DNA of 39,150 nt from NCBI GenBank assembly GCA_004802725.1, contig SGPM01000264.1, positions 1 through 39,150 on the forward strand, given 5' to 3'. Position 1 is the stretch's first letter; every line of letters starts with the position of its first letter. The DNA comes from Antrodiella citrinella (lineage: Eukaryota; Basidiomycota; Agaricomycetes; Polyporales; Steccherinaceae). The position numbers and the translations under genes are program-made. Shown in pieces: positions 21,164 through 32,726 of this stretch. The notes under the pieces are model-generated. The model was given only the letters and a program-made list of their open reading frames with translations. It did not search any database and was not told where the DNA came from.

Positions 21164-24100
21164 CTATCGTACAATAGGCGAAGGAGAGGTCGACGTAGCA
21201 ATCAGTGCCGGTGCACCTGTAACGATTTTACCACCCAACCCACGACTTTGAGCGGTGGACGTTTTGAACCCCATTTGTCGCATTGCCGCCAGTAAGTCAG
21301 CCTTTTGCACAGGTTTCGCCAGATAGGTTGCAAACAGGTTGCTGTTTGCCTCGTGCGCGTCAGATGCGTACGCACTGACCGCGATGATGGGGGTATTAGC
21401 ATTCTTGTTGTTAGTGGTCTTGATGTACCTTGCAGCGCCCTCGCCGTCAACTGCAGAGCATTAGACGTGATCAGTATCAGCTCATGAAAGCGACACAGAA
21501 AACTTACGAATGGGCATGTGAAGATCCATCAGGATGCAGTCGAACTCTGCGAATGAAAGTGTCAGGATACAAGGCATCGCAACACTGATCAAGAGACGTA
21601 CTGATATCACCCATAGCGACACTGATAGCCTCCGAACCATCCGCAACCACAATACATCGACACCCCAAACGAATCAGTAGCGTCTCAATTATCTTCGCTG
21701 TGATAGGATTGTCTTCCGCTAGGAGGCAAGTCACTGCTCGGTCGTGAGGATCCGGCGCGCGTTTGAGATCAATGGACACAACCGACGAAGGTGGCGTGTG
21801 TACCTCAGACTGGCCAGCCGGCCACGATTCAGATGCAGAGCCGTCGCCACTCGTGGACACGGAAGCAGTCCTCAACCGACTGGGCATCGAATTCCGGCGG
21901 ATGATATCACCTTCCATGTGATTCAGCTTGAATCGTTCCACAGTACTGTAGTCAGACGGTTTGCGAACGTGACTACCAGCACTGCCTGGAGTGGGAGGAC
22001 CTCGTGAGGGCGAGGAGGCGATAGAGGACGTAGAAGTTGCAGGAGATGGCGGGTTAGTCGAGGAGCTCTTCGTTGTCACGGGAATGTCAGAGGTTGTGAT
22101 GACACTGGATGGCTTCTTGATCCTGTTCGAAATGCTCTTCCGCCTGTTGTGAAGACTTGCTGGCTCGGAGAGTGTATGTGAAATGGGCTGCAACTGGTCC
22201 GTCCTGAGTTTGCGAATGACATCGTCGTTGGCCTGCTTGAGCACTGGCAGGTTCTTGAAGCTGAACGAACCGAAGTCATCGTCATTGGGAGAGGAACTCT
22301 CGCGAGCGGCGATTGAAACAGGAGCTGTCGCAGAATGAAGGACGGTGTCGTTAGGCAGCTGGGGGCTATCTGTGACGGAGTTGCTTGTGGAAGTTGATTG
22401 TTCTGGGTCGTCGTGGAATAGCTGCAAAACAGCACCACGAGGATCAAAGTAGTCCGTAGACTCAGGATCCGTCACTTGAGGGATGAACGCAGCCTCAGTC
22501 GTGGTCACAGTATCCCAATCGATTCCAGCAAAGAAGGGATGCTCCTTGACTTCTTCACAAGAATTTGAGCCAAGACGGCGTGCGGGGTCCAAAGTGAGTA
22601 AGCGTTGTATGAAGTCCTTAGCCTCCGGGGAAATCTCCACGTAGTCGTCGTGCCACGCGACGTGACCAGACAAGATGTTCTCAAACACCTTCTCCGGACT
22701 GTCGTCGTGGAACGGAGGGATACCGTACAAGAACTCGTACGCAATCACACCCAAAGCCCACTGCAAACGATAAGAGTCAGCAAAAGGGATATCGGAATGT
22801 CAAACTGGTCCTGACCCAATCAACAACAGCATCATCACCACGCAGACCAAGGATACTCTCGGGGGCCAGATAATCAGGTGTCCCGACTACTTTCTGACCT
22901 GCTAAGGGCACGCCTCCAGGCGTAGGATGCGATCTCAGATCCGTCGTCAGCTCGGTAGCGAATGACTGAAGGGGAGAATCGTTGATATGCTTGCCACTAC
23001 GCCTAGGGAATATGTTGAACGGCGATTCCGAGCCACTTGACTCGCTGTAGTCATCTGTAAGTGGAAGATAAGGCGATGATCCTAGTCGTGGATTGGAACT
23101 TGTCCGTTGGTTGAAGTACGAACCTCCTATATGGAGATCTGGGACGAGCATCGGGGACGACATGTGTGAGTCTATCGACGGAGGCCGCGAGTTGTGCCGC
23201 GTGCGAGGTGGGTGACCCCCAAACGACAGTTGGCCGTCCTGCGTTTGTCGCCCCAGTAAGCCAATCCGACTGAGACCAAAATCAGTAAGCTTCAAGTGAC
23301 CATGCTGATCAATGAGAAGGTTATCAGGCTTCAGATCACTGCAAAACAAGTCAGCCAAGTTACGAAACGGATGCCCAGAGTGTGATCGACAGAACATACC
23401 GATGCACGATGCCTCGCTCGTGGAGCGACTCCAAGCCAAGAACCACCTCAGCAATGTAGTTTCGTGCCCACTCCTCAGGCAGGTTCCCGAGAGTCTTGAT
23501 GAGTGCGGCACAATCACCACCGTTCAAGTATTCCATCACGAGATACAGGTTCTCCTTGCTCTGGAACGTGAAGTAGAGCTTAGCAACGAAGGGCGATTCT
23601 GCCTGTTTCATCAAGATCATCCGCTCAGCCTTCACATTCGTGATCTGATTCTTCGCAATCATGTCCGCTTTCTTGAGGACCTTGATCGCAAAGTAATCCC
23701 CAGTGACTTTCTTCTTTGCGAGGAAGACAGATCCGAAAGCGCCTTTGCTGATAGGCTTGATGATCTCAAAGTCCTTGATAGACGTGGGGTTGGTTCGGGA
23801 GAGGGGCGTGACGGAAGGCAAACGGGGGGATAGTGGGACGTTCGAGAGCGATGCCGTGGGACTGACCATAGGCGGTGCTGCACTAGACTGCCGCCTACTC
23901 ATACGACGGGATAGGGTCGTACTACTGCCATCTTGAGGTGAAACCATGGGAGAGACGGGAGGAGTGATGTAGAGTTTAGGCTCAAGGTTCTGGGGAGACC
24001 TGCGAGATCGTATACCAACTGGAGCAGGAAGTGTGTCGTTGAGATCCATCAGAGGCGGAACATCGTCTGGACTCGATGCAATGATAGGAGCGGCCAAAGC

Positions 24101-27100
24101 CAGAGGAGAAGAAATAGAAGACGGGGTAGAGGAACGAGTGTGGAAGGACGACGCAGGTTGCCAATATGGAGTCGGAGCCGGGGCAGAAACATATGTACTA
24201 GGTGGAACAACGTGAGGAGATGTGAAAGGGATGGGTGAGCTGGACGCCATGGGCGTCGGATCCGCAGAGGTATTTGGACCTGGGAAAGCATACTCTGAGG
24301 TCGTGCTGGAACTGTCATCGTCAGCGTTTGCCTCCTCATCACCATTCCGGGAGAACTCAGGCTCGTCGTCATCCTCGTCACCCTCTTCCAGATCGTCCTC
24401 CATAGACTGCAGCTGTTCAACCTTCTCCTCCCATTCCTGTCTGATCTTCTCAGAATACCGAATGGTGTTCTGCATCCGCACAACATTATCGATCTTCTGG
24501 CGCATGACACGTTCCGCGTCGTCGGCCAGTTGAGTCAACGCTTGATCCTCAATCGTGGGCTTACACCAACGACGAACTTGCGACATCTTGCGTTCAGAAG
24601 CAGGGGACAGCAGACGTTGTCGTTCGATGGGCTCGGTGTTCTCCTCTTCTTTCAAAGCAGGAGAAGACACCTCCGCGGCCAACGAAAGGATATCCTCCAA
24701 CTTTTCGAGCACTTGACGCTGCATCTTCTTGACACTGATGCGCTTCATCTTCAAGGGCGCACGAAGCAGGGCGAGAGGGGAGGAGGAGCTTGGTGAAGTA
24801 GAAGGAGAGAAGATAGGCATGCCACGATATTCCGGTACGGTCATAGGCGATGAACGGTCCATAGCGGCCTGCAAATCTCGAATGGTATTGCGAAGTTCGG
24901 CTATAGATTCGTTGCATTCTCCGATCTCGGCTTCCAGACGATGTACTTCGCTGCACGTTTCATTGTGCTTCTCGAAATACCATTGCGGGATACTGTTTTC
25001 ACATATTCGACAGAGAATGAGCGTAGAACTGATGGGATGCGCAATGGGGAAGGGGGTAACCGGCTCGATGGTCGCACTTGGAGTGAACTCCACCTGGGTG
25101 GCCTCAGCGGTGCTAGGCTCTTCACCGATGTCACCGGCCTCCAGTAAGATGGAAGGCGGAGTGTGGAGATATTCCGGCGGGGAAATAGGACGAACAACCC
25201 ACATCGTGTGAGTCGGACGGCTATCTTCACGGTCAATCATGAGCATGCCTTTGCCTTCCATTTGTCGGCAGACAGTGGAAGTGTAAGGATCGCGATCGGT
25301 CTCAGGATCATAGAGTTTGAGCTTGAACCGAACTTCAACGGTATGAGAGTCGTCTTCAAGGAGTCGTCGAGTAGCATCTCGGAACACATGCCAATCCGAT
25401 GCAGCCAGTAGCCTAGACACCCGAGTACCAATGAGCTCGTCCGGGTCAGTACTAGAAAGCGCGTCAGTACGGATGCTTACTGATACAACAGACGACTCAC
25501 CCAACAACATTACGCCATGCGTAGTTCAACCAGATAAAGTGATCCGCGTCCAGGCTAAGCTCCAGTACGATATTAGAATTCTGCGCGGTCTCCGCTTGGA
25601 GTCGTAAGCGTTCCGTAGCAAGAACGCGAGCGGATTCTGCATTCCTATGCTGCTCGGGTGGTTCAGCAGTTTGCACAGGTGGCGACGACTCTTCCTTGGT
25701 AGGTGCAGTTAATGTCAAATCTTTGGTCACCTCATCCCGTGACCGGCGACTTGCACTAACAGTCCGAGACAGGCGAAGACGACTCTCATCCTCTGGAGTC
25801 GGCCTTAGCGTCAACGAGCTATTGTCAGCAGAAGTGTCGGGTTTGATGGAAGGCGTTGGAGCAGGGACATCATCGTCTGGAGGCTTCATGACAAACAGAA
25901 GCGGCTCCTCTTGTTCATCGTCGTTATCGTCGAAGTTCCAGAATTGCTTCTCGGCTTCCCACCACTCGACTACTCTGCTAAGACTAGCGATGGCAAGAAG
26001 GACTTGAACATACCAATTGCGACCATGCCAATCCGGATGCTCGTCCCAAGCCTTGCCGATATTCTGAACCCTTCCGACGAGGGTCTCACAGAGCTTTGGC
26101 TGGGCTGTGAGCTGATTGATAGACATGTCGACGACGTCAGTGGCAACGCCGATGATTTCGTAAAGAGTGGTCATGATAGGGTCGACTGGATCGTCGACAA
26201 CAATGCGAGATGAGCGTCGGTTGCTGGAATCGGGAAATGAAGAGCGAGGAAGGGGGGATCGCGAACGAGAGGTGGACCGTGAGCTCTGGCCAGAGCGAGG
26301 AGGGCGAGTAGGAATATGAATGGTGCGAGAAAGACGACGAGACGCTAGGCTTTGGCCGGCCCATTGCGAACTGGAAGAATTACTTGTATTCTCTCGTTTG
26401 CGTGGGCTGGCAACCTCTGGGGGAGGGGTAGAGCTGTTAGCGGGACTAGCCGAGCCGGTCCCGCTGGGAGGGGTCGTGGCCGATGTACCTAACGATCGCT
26501 CTCGAGGAAGGGTAGGATGTCTCCGCAGTGATGCTGGGCTCGAAGATATAGAGGCTGCAAGTAGTCCAGGAGATGAACACGAGCGGGTCAGCGTTTGATC
26601 TGTAGACTTGACTTGGTCGAGAGACGCACGTTGACGGCTACGAGTAAATCCTCCCCCAACTTCTGGCTCTGCATCGTAGCCACCGTCCGAACTGATATCA
26701 TCGAACTGCAGTGCAGATCTCAATTCAGCCGGTTGAAGAACGAAACCTTCACGCAGTTGCTCCGGCTCTGTGAGCTGGTGACAGTCGCGATTGCGACCTC
26801 GGTCAATTTCCCGCTGCTCGCGCTCAAATTCCTGCTCGTGATCGCCATCTCTAAGACGTTCCTCGAAAAAAATGGTGATGGAGTTGGTGACCCGCTGAAG
26901 TTCTTTATCGCACTCGAGCTTTGCTGCCTTCAGACGACGATAAACGTGTCGTCTGACGAATGGCATGGAGACGGTGTTGGAACCGGAGCCATGGGATGAG
27001 TTGCTGTTGCTGTGGGCTTGAGGAGGTATTGCTGGAAGGACGGTTTCTGGCGAGAATACGAGAGGACTGGGTGGTTGGCGACGATGCAGAGTGGGATCTG

Positions 27101-27104
27101 ACAT
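21164..27104 (-). CDS. RIM15: Rim15-type (Greatwall-like) protein kinase with PAS and receiver domains
   Basis: Exons 27104-25501, 25451-23400, 23338-22816, 22760-21602, 21546-21508 and 21450-21164 encode 1,887 residues. Rim15 integrates nutrient signals and drives quiescence entry in yeast. A PAS-like region starts near LDADHFIWLNYAW and crosses intron 1. A C2HC finger is C682-x2-C685-x11-H697-x3-C701. The kinase domain starts at DFEIIKPISKGAFGSV (D1095), with Lys1125, HRDLKPDN and DFG (1238-1240). Between DFG and GTPDYLAPE lies an insert of about 130 residues, the split activation segment typical of Greatwall/Rim15. The C-terminal receiver domain keeps acidic E1742/D1743, phosphoacceptor D1787 (LMDLHMP), S1818 and K1838. 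Exon 5 is only 39 bp and encodes the phosphoacceptor strand. Introns are 49-61 bp; the third has a weak GTCAGG donor. Confidence 0.95.
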
Positions 27105-27784
27105 AGGGATAGGGATAGGAAGGGAACCAGGGGGCCGGGAAAGAGCCCGACGGGGAGTGTAGCTCGCCAGGAAGTCTGAAGACGGCCTATACGATGAGGA
27201 TGGGGGTCTTCAACATGGAGAGGACGACGGTGAGGAGGAGAAGGGAAAGACCCGTGAGGATGGAGACGGGGAGGCTTGGCTGGTCCCAGCGACAGTGAGC
27301 GTAAGTTAGTAGAGAGTAATGTCTCAGCGTCTCTGCATCCGCTCGCTGCAACACCTGATCGCCGAACTACAAATCACACTCACACAGGCCACGCCGTCGA
27401 CTAGACCCGTCACGTATCCTGTACATTCGAATCAGTCTCAGCTGTAACCACTCAAGATTATTTCCATGGCACTCGCCATAGCAATCATATCTTCAGGGTG
27501 TGACCTCAGTCGGGTCTTTCAAATTCCATGCGTCTTGCAACCTCTTTGGCCCTTCCTCGTATCTGTTCTCATATTCTCCGCAGCTTCACCGCCATACGAT
27601 GCATCGTGAACGCGGCAACCATCACCTCGACTTCACCAGGCTTTTCCGGGTCTCGACGCGGTCCGAAACAGTTAATTAAATAATATTGCACATTTCAGGA
27701 CCCCGTACACCGATCACCGTCGTCTAACTAGCGCTAGTCTGTACGACTTCAAGTTCACTTTTCACTCGACTCCTTGGATCACGC
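27105..27784. other. Divergent promoter region RIM15 / bS18m
   Basis: 680 bp upstream of both genes. It has a GGGATA repeat touching the RIM15 ATG (reading CCCTATCCCTATG on the minus strand) and an AT-rich patch TTAATTAAATAATATT at about 27672-27687. No coding frame is convincing. Confidence 0.5.
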
Positions 27785-28616
27785 ATGGTATGTATGCAGT
27801 TCACTTCATGCTCAACTGAAATCTCATCCATTCCTTCTCCACTTTAGCAACCTCACCCAATGGCTACCGTCCTGAATGTCTTCAGGTTGGCCACACGTCA
27901 TGCTCGTTCTTTTACACAAGGTCCCAGCGCAACATGTGCCTTCTCCACGTCCTCTGTTGCTCGCAACAAAACCCCATTGTTGAGTGAAGAGGAGCTCGCA
28001 GCCTCGGATCCTGTCGGTTTCCAGGTCTTGAGAGAAGTATTGAAGGAGTCCGACAAGGCCAAACAGACGACGAAGGAGTCTTTGGGAGAGGTTTTGATAA
28101 GGGATGAATATAACGGTCAGTGCACTCTTCACTCTGCAGACAATTCGTACGCGAACCTCAACATTTCATTCAGTGAGACGAAAACATACCGGTGGTACCA
28201 GAGGCGCCACGCCTTTAACGCACCAGATGGTCAGTACTTATTAGTTCGTTGTACTCACTGGTCTCGCACGCTTATACTCGCTGCAGTTCGTCAAACCTTA
28301 CGATTTCAGTTTCCAAGGTCGAAAAGGACGTCCGTTCAACAGGACACCATTCGAAGTCGGACCTGATGCTCGGCTTTCCAAGCATCTCGACACATTCTAT
28401 CAACTGCAACTTGACCCACTTCACGAGGCGACTAATTCTACCTTGCTGTCAGCCTACGTCACCAGATTGGGCAAAATTCTGTCCCGCGCGGAGACGCAGC
28501 TGACATGCAAGAGCCAGCGAAGGCTCCGAAAGGCCATTTGCCGTGCAAGGATGATGGGTCTTATTCCACAGCTCAGCAGACGGCCGTTGGGAGGCGAGAG
28601 AAGTAAAACTTATTAA
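27785..28616 (+). CDS. Mitochondrial small-subunit ribosomal protein bS18m
   Basis: The main coding exons are 27860-28115, 28174-28229 and 28287-28616, giving 213 residues from the ATG at 27860. bS18m is a component of the mitochondrial small ribosomal subunit. The N-terminus (FRLATRHARSFTQG) is a basic amphipathic presequence. The S18 core lies in the last exon: LDPLHEATNSTLLSAYVT, RLGKILSRAETQL and CKSQRRLRKAICRARMMGL. Phases force exon 2 to be read as RRKHTGGTRGATPLTHQM; this short linker is the least certain part. Upstream, ATG at 27785-27787 is followed directly by GTATGT, and removing 27788-27847 joins that ATG in frame with CAACCTCACCCA-ATG. The gene may therefore start with a 3-nt coding exon, or simply carry a 5' untranslated intron. 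The coordinates given include this upstream ATG. Confidence 0.85.
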
Positions 28617-29102
28617 GTATACAACTCGTAATGCCATCTTCTCCGTCGCAATTAATCTGCTTTGTGGTCATCACTGAGATTCAAACGAGACTCGGTACTC
28701 GGTCCTGAATGTAGGTCTCGAGTCTGAGACTTTCTGATATCATCTGGAAGTAGCAGATGAGAATCAATTCAGCGAGGGTATTGAAGAACCACCGAACAGT
28801 GCTAGTTGGACCCGTGTGCTATGTCACTCATTGATCTTGTGATCACCCGCCGGTATTGACCTCTCATTGCTACCCTTCTGAACATGATAAGGAGAGCATC
28901 ACTCACAATTAGAACGGACACAGAAGGGCTTCCCTGAGACCGTGAAGATGGGCTGGTCCACCACGCCCATCATCGAATGGCCTTTGTCTGGCCCGGCTTG
29001 TTTAATGGCAAAATCTCACTGTCGTCACCAGAATCCCGCAGAAGACCTGATCAAGAGCTTGGAATACATGATGATTGAATGACTGAAGGAGAGACGTCTA
29101 TA
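28617..29102. other. Convergent intergenic region, nothing recognised
   Basis: 486 bp between the bS18m stop and the RPN11 stop, holding both 3' untranslated regions. No gene, repeat or RNA fold was recognised. Confidence 0.5.
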
Positions 29103-30324
<1,222 letters not shown>

Positions 30325-30424
30325 GTTGGTAGGTTTCGGTAGTTGGTAAGAGGGAGTCGAAGGTGAAGATGGTGAACCAAGTCGCGCGTCCGCGTTTCGC
30401 TGACGCGTCGCGAAAGAGAATACG

Positions 30425-30445
30425 CACGTGAGGGTTTGCCACGTG
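30425..30445. promoter_or_regulatory. Two E-boxes and a PACE-like site between RPN11 and the orphan gene
   Basis: CACGTG occurs at 30425-30430 and 30440-30445. Overlapping the second, TTTGCCACG (30435-30443) matches the reverse complement of the yeast proteasome-associated control element (GGTGGCAAA) at 8 of 9 positions. The cluster lies about 110 bp upstream of the RPN11 ATG, on the side where PACE elements sit in yeast proteasome promoters. Its use in a basidiomycete is inference. Confidence 0.45.
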
Positions 30446-30592
30446 AATTCTATTTGTGCGTGTTGTCCAAAAGCTTCTACAAGCACCACGTTTTGGGACA
30501 GACTGCAAGCATTCCCGATCACCGCTGCACATCATTGTCACCAGACTTTCCGGTTCTATGAGCATGATCGTCGCAACGCCAACACCAACGAC

Positions 30593-32544
30593 ATGACTAG
30601 CGAGCTCTCTAATGCTCTCAATCCTTACATAGCACGCTCCCGGCCCAGAAATGTATACCCCTCCCCCTTGACTGCTGTCCATACTCCCCAATTGCAACAT
30701 CAAATCACACCCTCCTATGTTCCCCATCGCAGTGAACTCGAGCACGCTATAAGTGAGCCTCTTCGCTCGTATGTGATCAATTATACACACCTTCGCACCT
30801 GTCTAATACAAGACTAGACCGCCACAGCCATCCACCCCAGTCGCGCCCCAGAGCTCTAGCGGTACTCTCGATGAGATCTTGCGCGTACTCAATGCGAACA
30901 AAGAGGAAGCAGAGAAGGAGAAGCAACGGCGTATGGCCTGGGAGAAGGAGCAGGAGGAGAAGTATGCTAGCAAGCAGAGCGAATTGGAACGACAACTACT
31001 CGACATGAAGGAAGAGATTGGCATGCTCAAGTCCTCCATGACATCTGCCCCAACCGCACCAGCCTCTATTCCTGACATCCACTTCCCTGCTCCTGTCACA
31101 CATCCAAACTTAAGGATTCCTGTCACCACCCCTGCACCTCTCACCCCAGTCTCGCAGCATGCTTATCCACCACAGCCGGCGTTCGTGGAGGGGTCTTCCA
31201 GCAACCTGTACGAACCTCAGACACCTTCAGCCACTCACCCTTCTTCCCTCCTGACTCCTCAAATATCCCACATGTCCTCAGCAGGCACATCGACTTATAA
31301 TACCCCCTCCCCTGTGGTCATGCATGCACCATCGCCCATGAATGCTATACCTCCTGCGGGCCCGTCGACCTCTCGGAAACGGAGTGCTCCTCCGTCGCAA
31401 TCATCCAATGATGACAGTGAAGACGACAGTGGGTTAGATGATTCCGGAGCGTTGCCGAGAAAGAGATTGAATGGTCACGATAAGCGATGCCTAACTATTC
31501 AAGTGAGTCGCGTTCTTCTTGCGGACTATATTCATATTGAGTCTATATATTCAGCACGCGATACGAGCCCATTTCCTACGGATCATGAAGATTCAGTCAG
31601 ACAGAGACCTTCCTGCTAGTCATCCCGAGGGTGTACCGCTTTCGGACGATATGCCGATACGATACATATGGGAGAAGACTACTAAACAGTCACCTCACAA
31701 TGCGGCGATGAAGAGCCGATTCTTGTCTGATATTAAAGCAAAGCACAAACGCCTATACAAATATGTTCCGGAGAAGGACTTCAGTGCCAAGACCTTGGAA
31801 AATGCATACGACCAGGCATACACGACCCTGAGGCAAAAGTACAAGGCTCAGAAGGACCACAATCTCGCTGAAAACATCCGGATAAAGGAGGAGCAAAAAG
31901 CATTGAAGTCGCGGAGGAATTTCAGGAAGAAAACGGTCAGTCCACTGCTGGTGTCGGTGGTATGATGTACTGAATACGTTCTCATGTAGAAACTCTCTAG
32001 TCGCACCGACGCTCGAACGAGAATAGACCTTTTCTCCCATCCCACATTTGATGGTGCCTTTCAACCCGAGTGCATGTCTTCGGAGGAGTCGTGTGACGAG
32101 TCCCCGGAACCTACTACTCCATCTGGCCCTAACGCCTCCGTGCAGGTTCTGCGCATTCGAGGACTGCCCTGGCGAAGTTCTCGCCTCCTTCGCCTATACA
32201 TGCACCTGGACGAAGACGAGAAAGTCGACCGCAGCTTGAAGGCTAAACGTATCCAAACACGTACGAAAGAGCGATGTCTGGGCCCTCCGAAGGACGGCTT
32301 CCATCTTCCACCGAAGGGCATCGCAACGTGGATGGTGAGCCAGAGATGGGTGCGCGAAACACGCGATGCACATCCGGATCTTGGGGAGCTGCTCAAGGAC
32401 CTGATGGTAGAACCGCCTGGGTTCGACTGGCAGCAGTTTGATCTGCTGGGGATGGATAGCGAGGAGGAGCAGGAGAATGAGCAGGAGGAGATTCCACGAT
32501 CTGAGATCAGCTACTCCCTGGCCCATGCTCTTGCACCGATGTAG
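30593..32544 (+). CDS. Coiled-coil protein with acidic C-terminus, unknown function
   Basis: Exons 30593-30768, 30818-31502, 31555-31935 and 31990-32544 encode 598 residues. I do not recognise the family. The N-terminus (residues 1-75) is Pro/Ser-rich. A charged coiled coil follows (about 80-135: EEAEKEKQRRMAWEKEQEEK, then a leucine-rich heptad stretch). A Pro/Ser/Thr linker leads to a basic patch near 270-280 (LPRKRLNGHDKR), possibly a nuclear signal. Exons 3 and 4 encode an ordered-looking region with MPIRYIWEKTTKQSP, a Lys/Arg-rich helix, VLRIRGLPWRSSRLLRLY and WMVSQRWVRETRDAHPDL, then a Glu-rich tail. All four exons join in frame. The first donor used is GTATGT at 30769, because the GTGAGC nine bases earlier leads to a stop. 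The open frame extends upstream to 30428, but ATG 30593 is the most natural start. Nuclear location is a guess from composition. Confidence 0.75.
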
Positions 32545-32726
32545 ATTGCTTTTGTACATGTAACCATTTCGATTATTGTATACATAAACTTCTATTTTAC
32601 GCGACCTGCGCCACCAAAATGCTTTACAGTGGTCATGATTATGGGCGTCTACCACTTCATGCTGTTATTCGTCACTCTTCAACGTCATCTTATCTTCATA
32701 CCCAGCTCTAGGATATTCGCTGCTGT

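Noticed and set aside
27102..27119. GGGATA repeats as a telomere remnant
   Set aside because: The unit is not the TTAGGG repeat used by most Agaricomycetes, there are fewer than three full copies, and it sits inside a gene-rich region.
28174..28229. Reading bS18m exon 2 as ETKTYRWYQRRHAFNAPD
   Set aside because: That frame looks plausible by composition but does not fit the phases of exon 1 or exon 3 with any GT-AG pair I could find.
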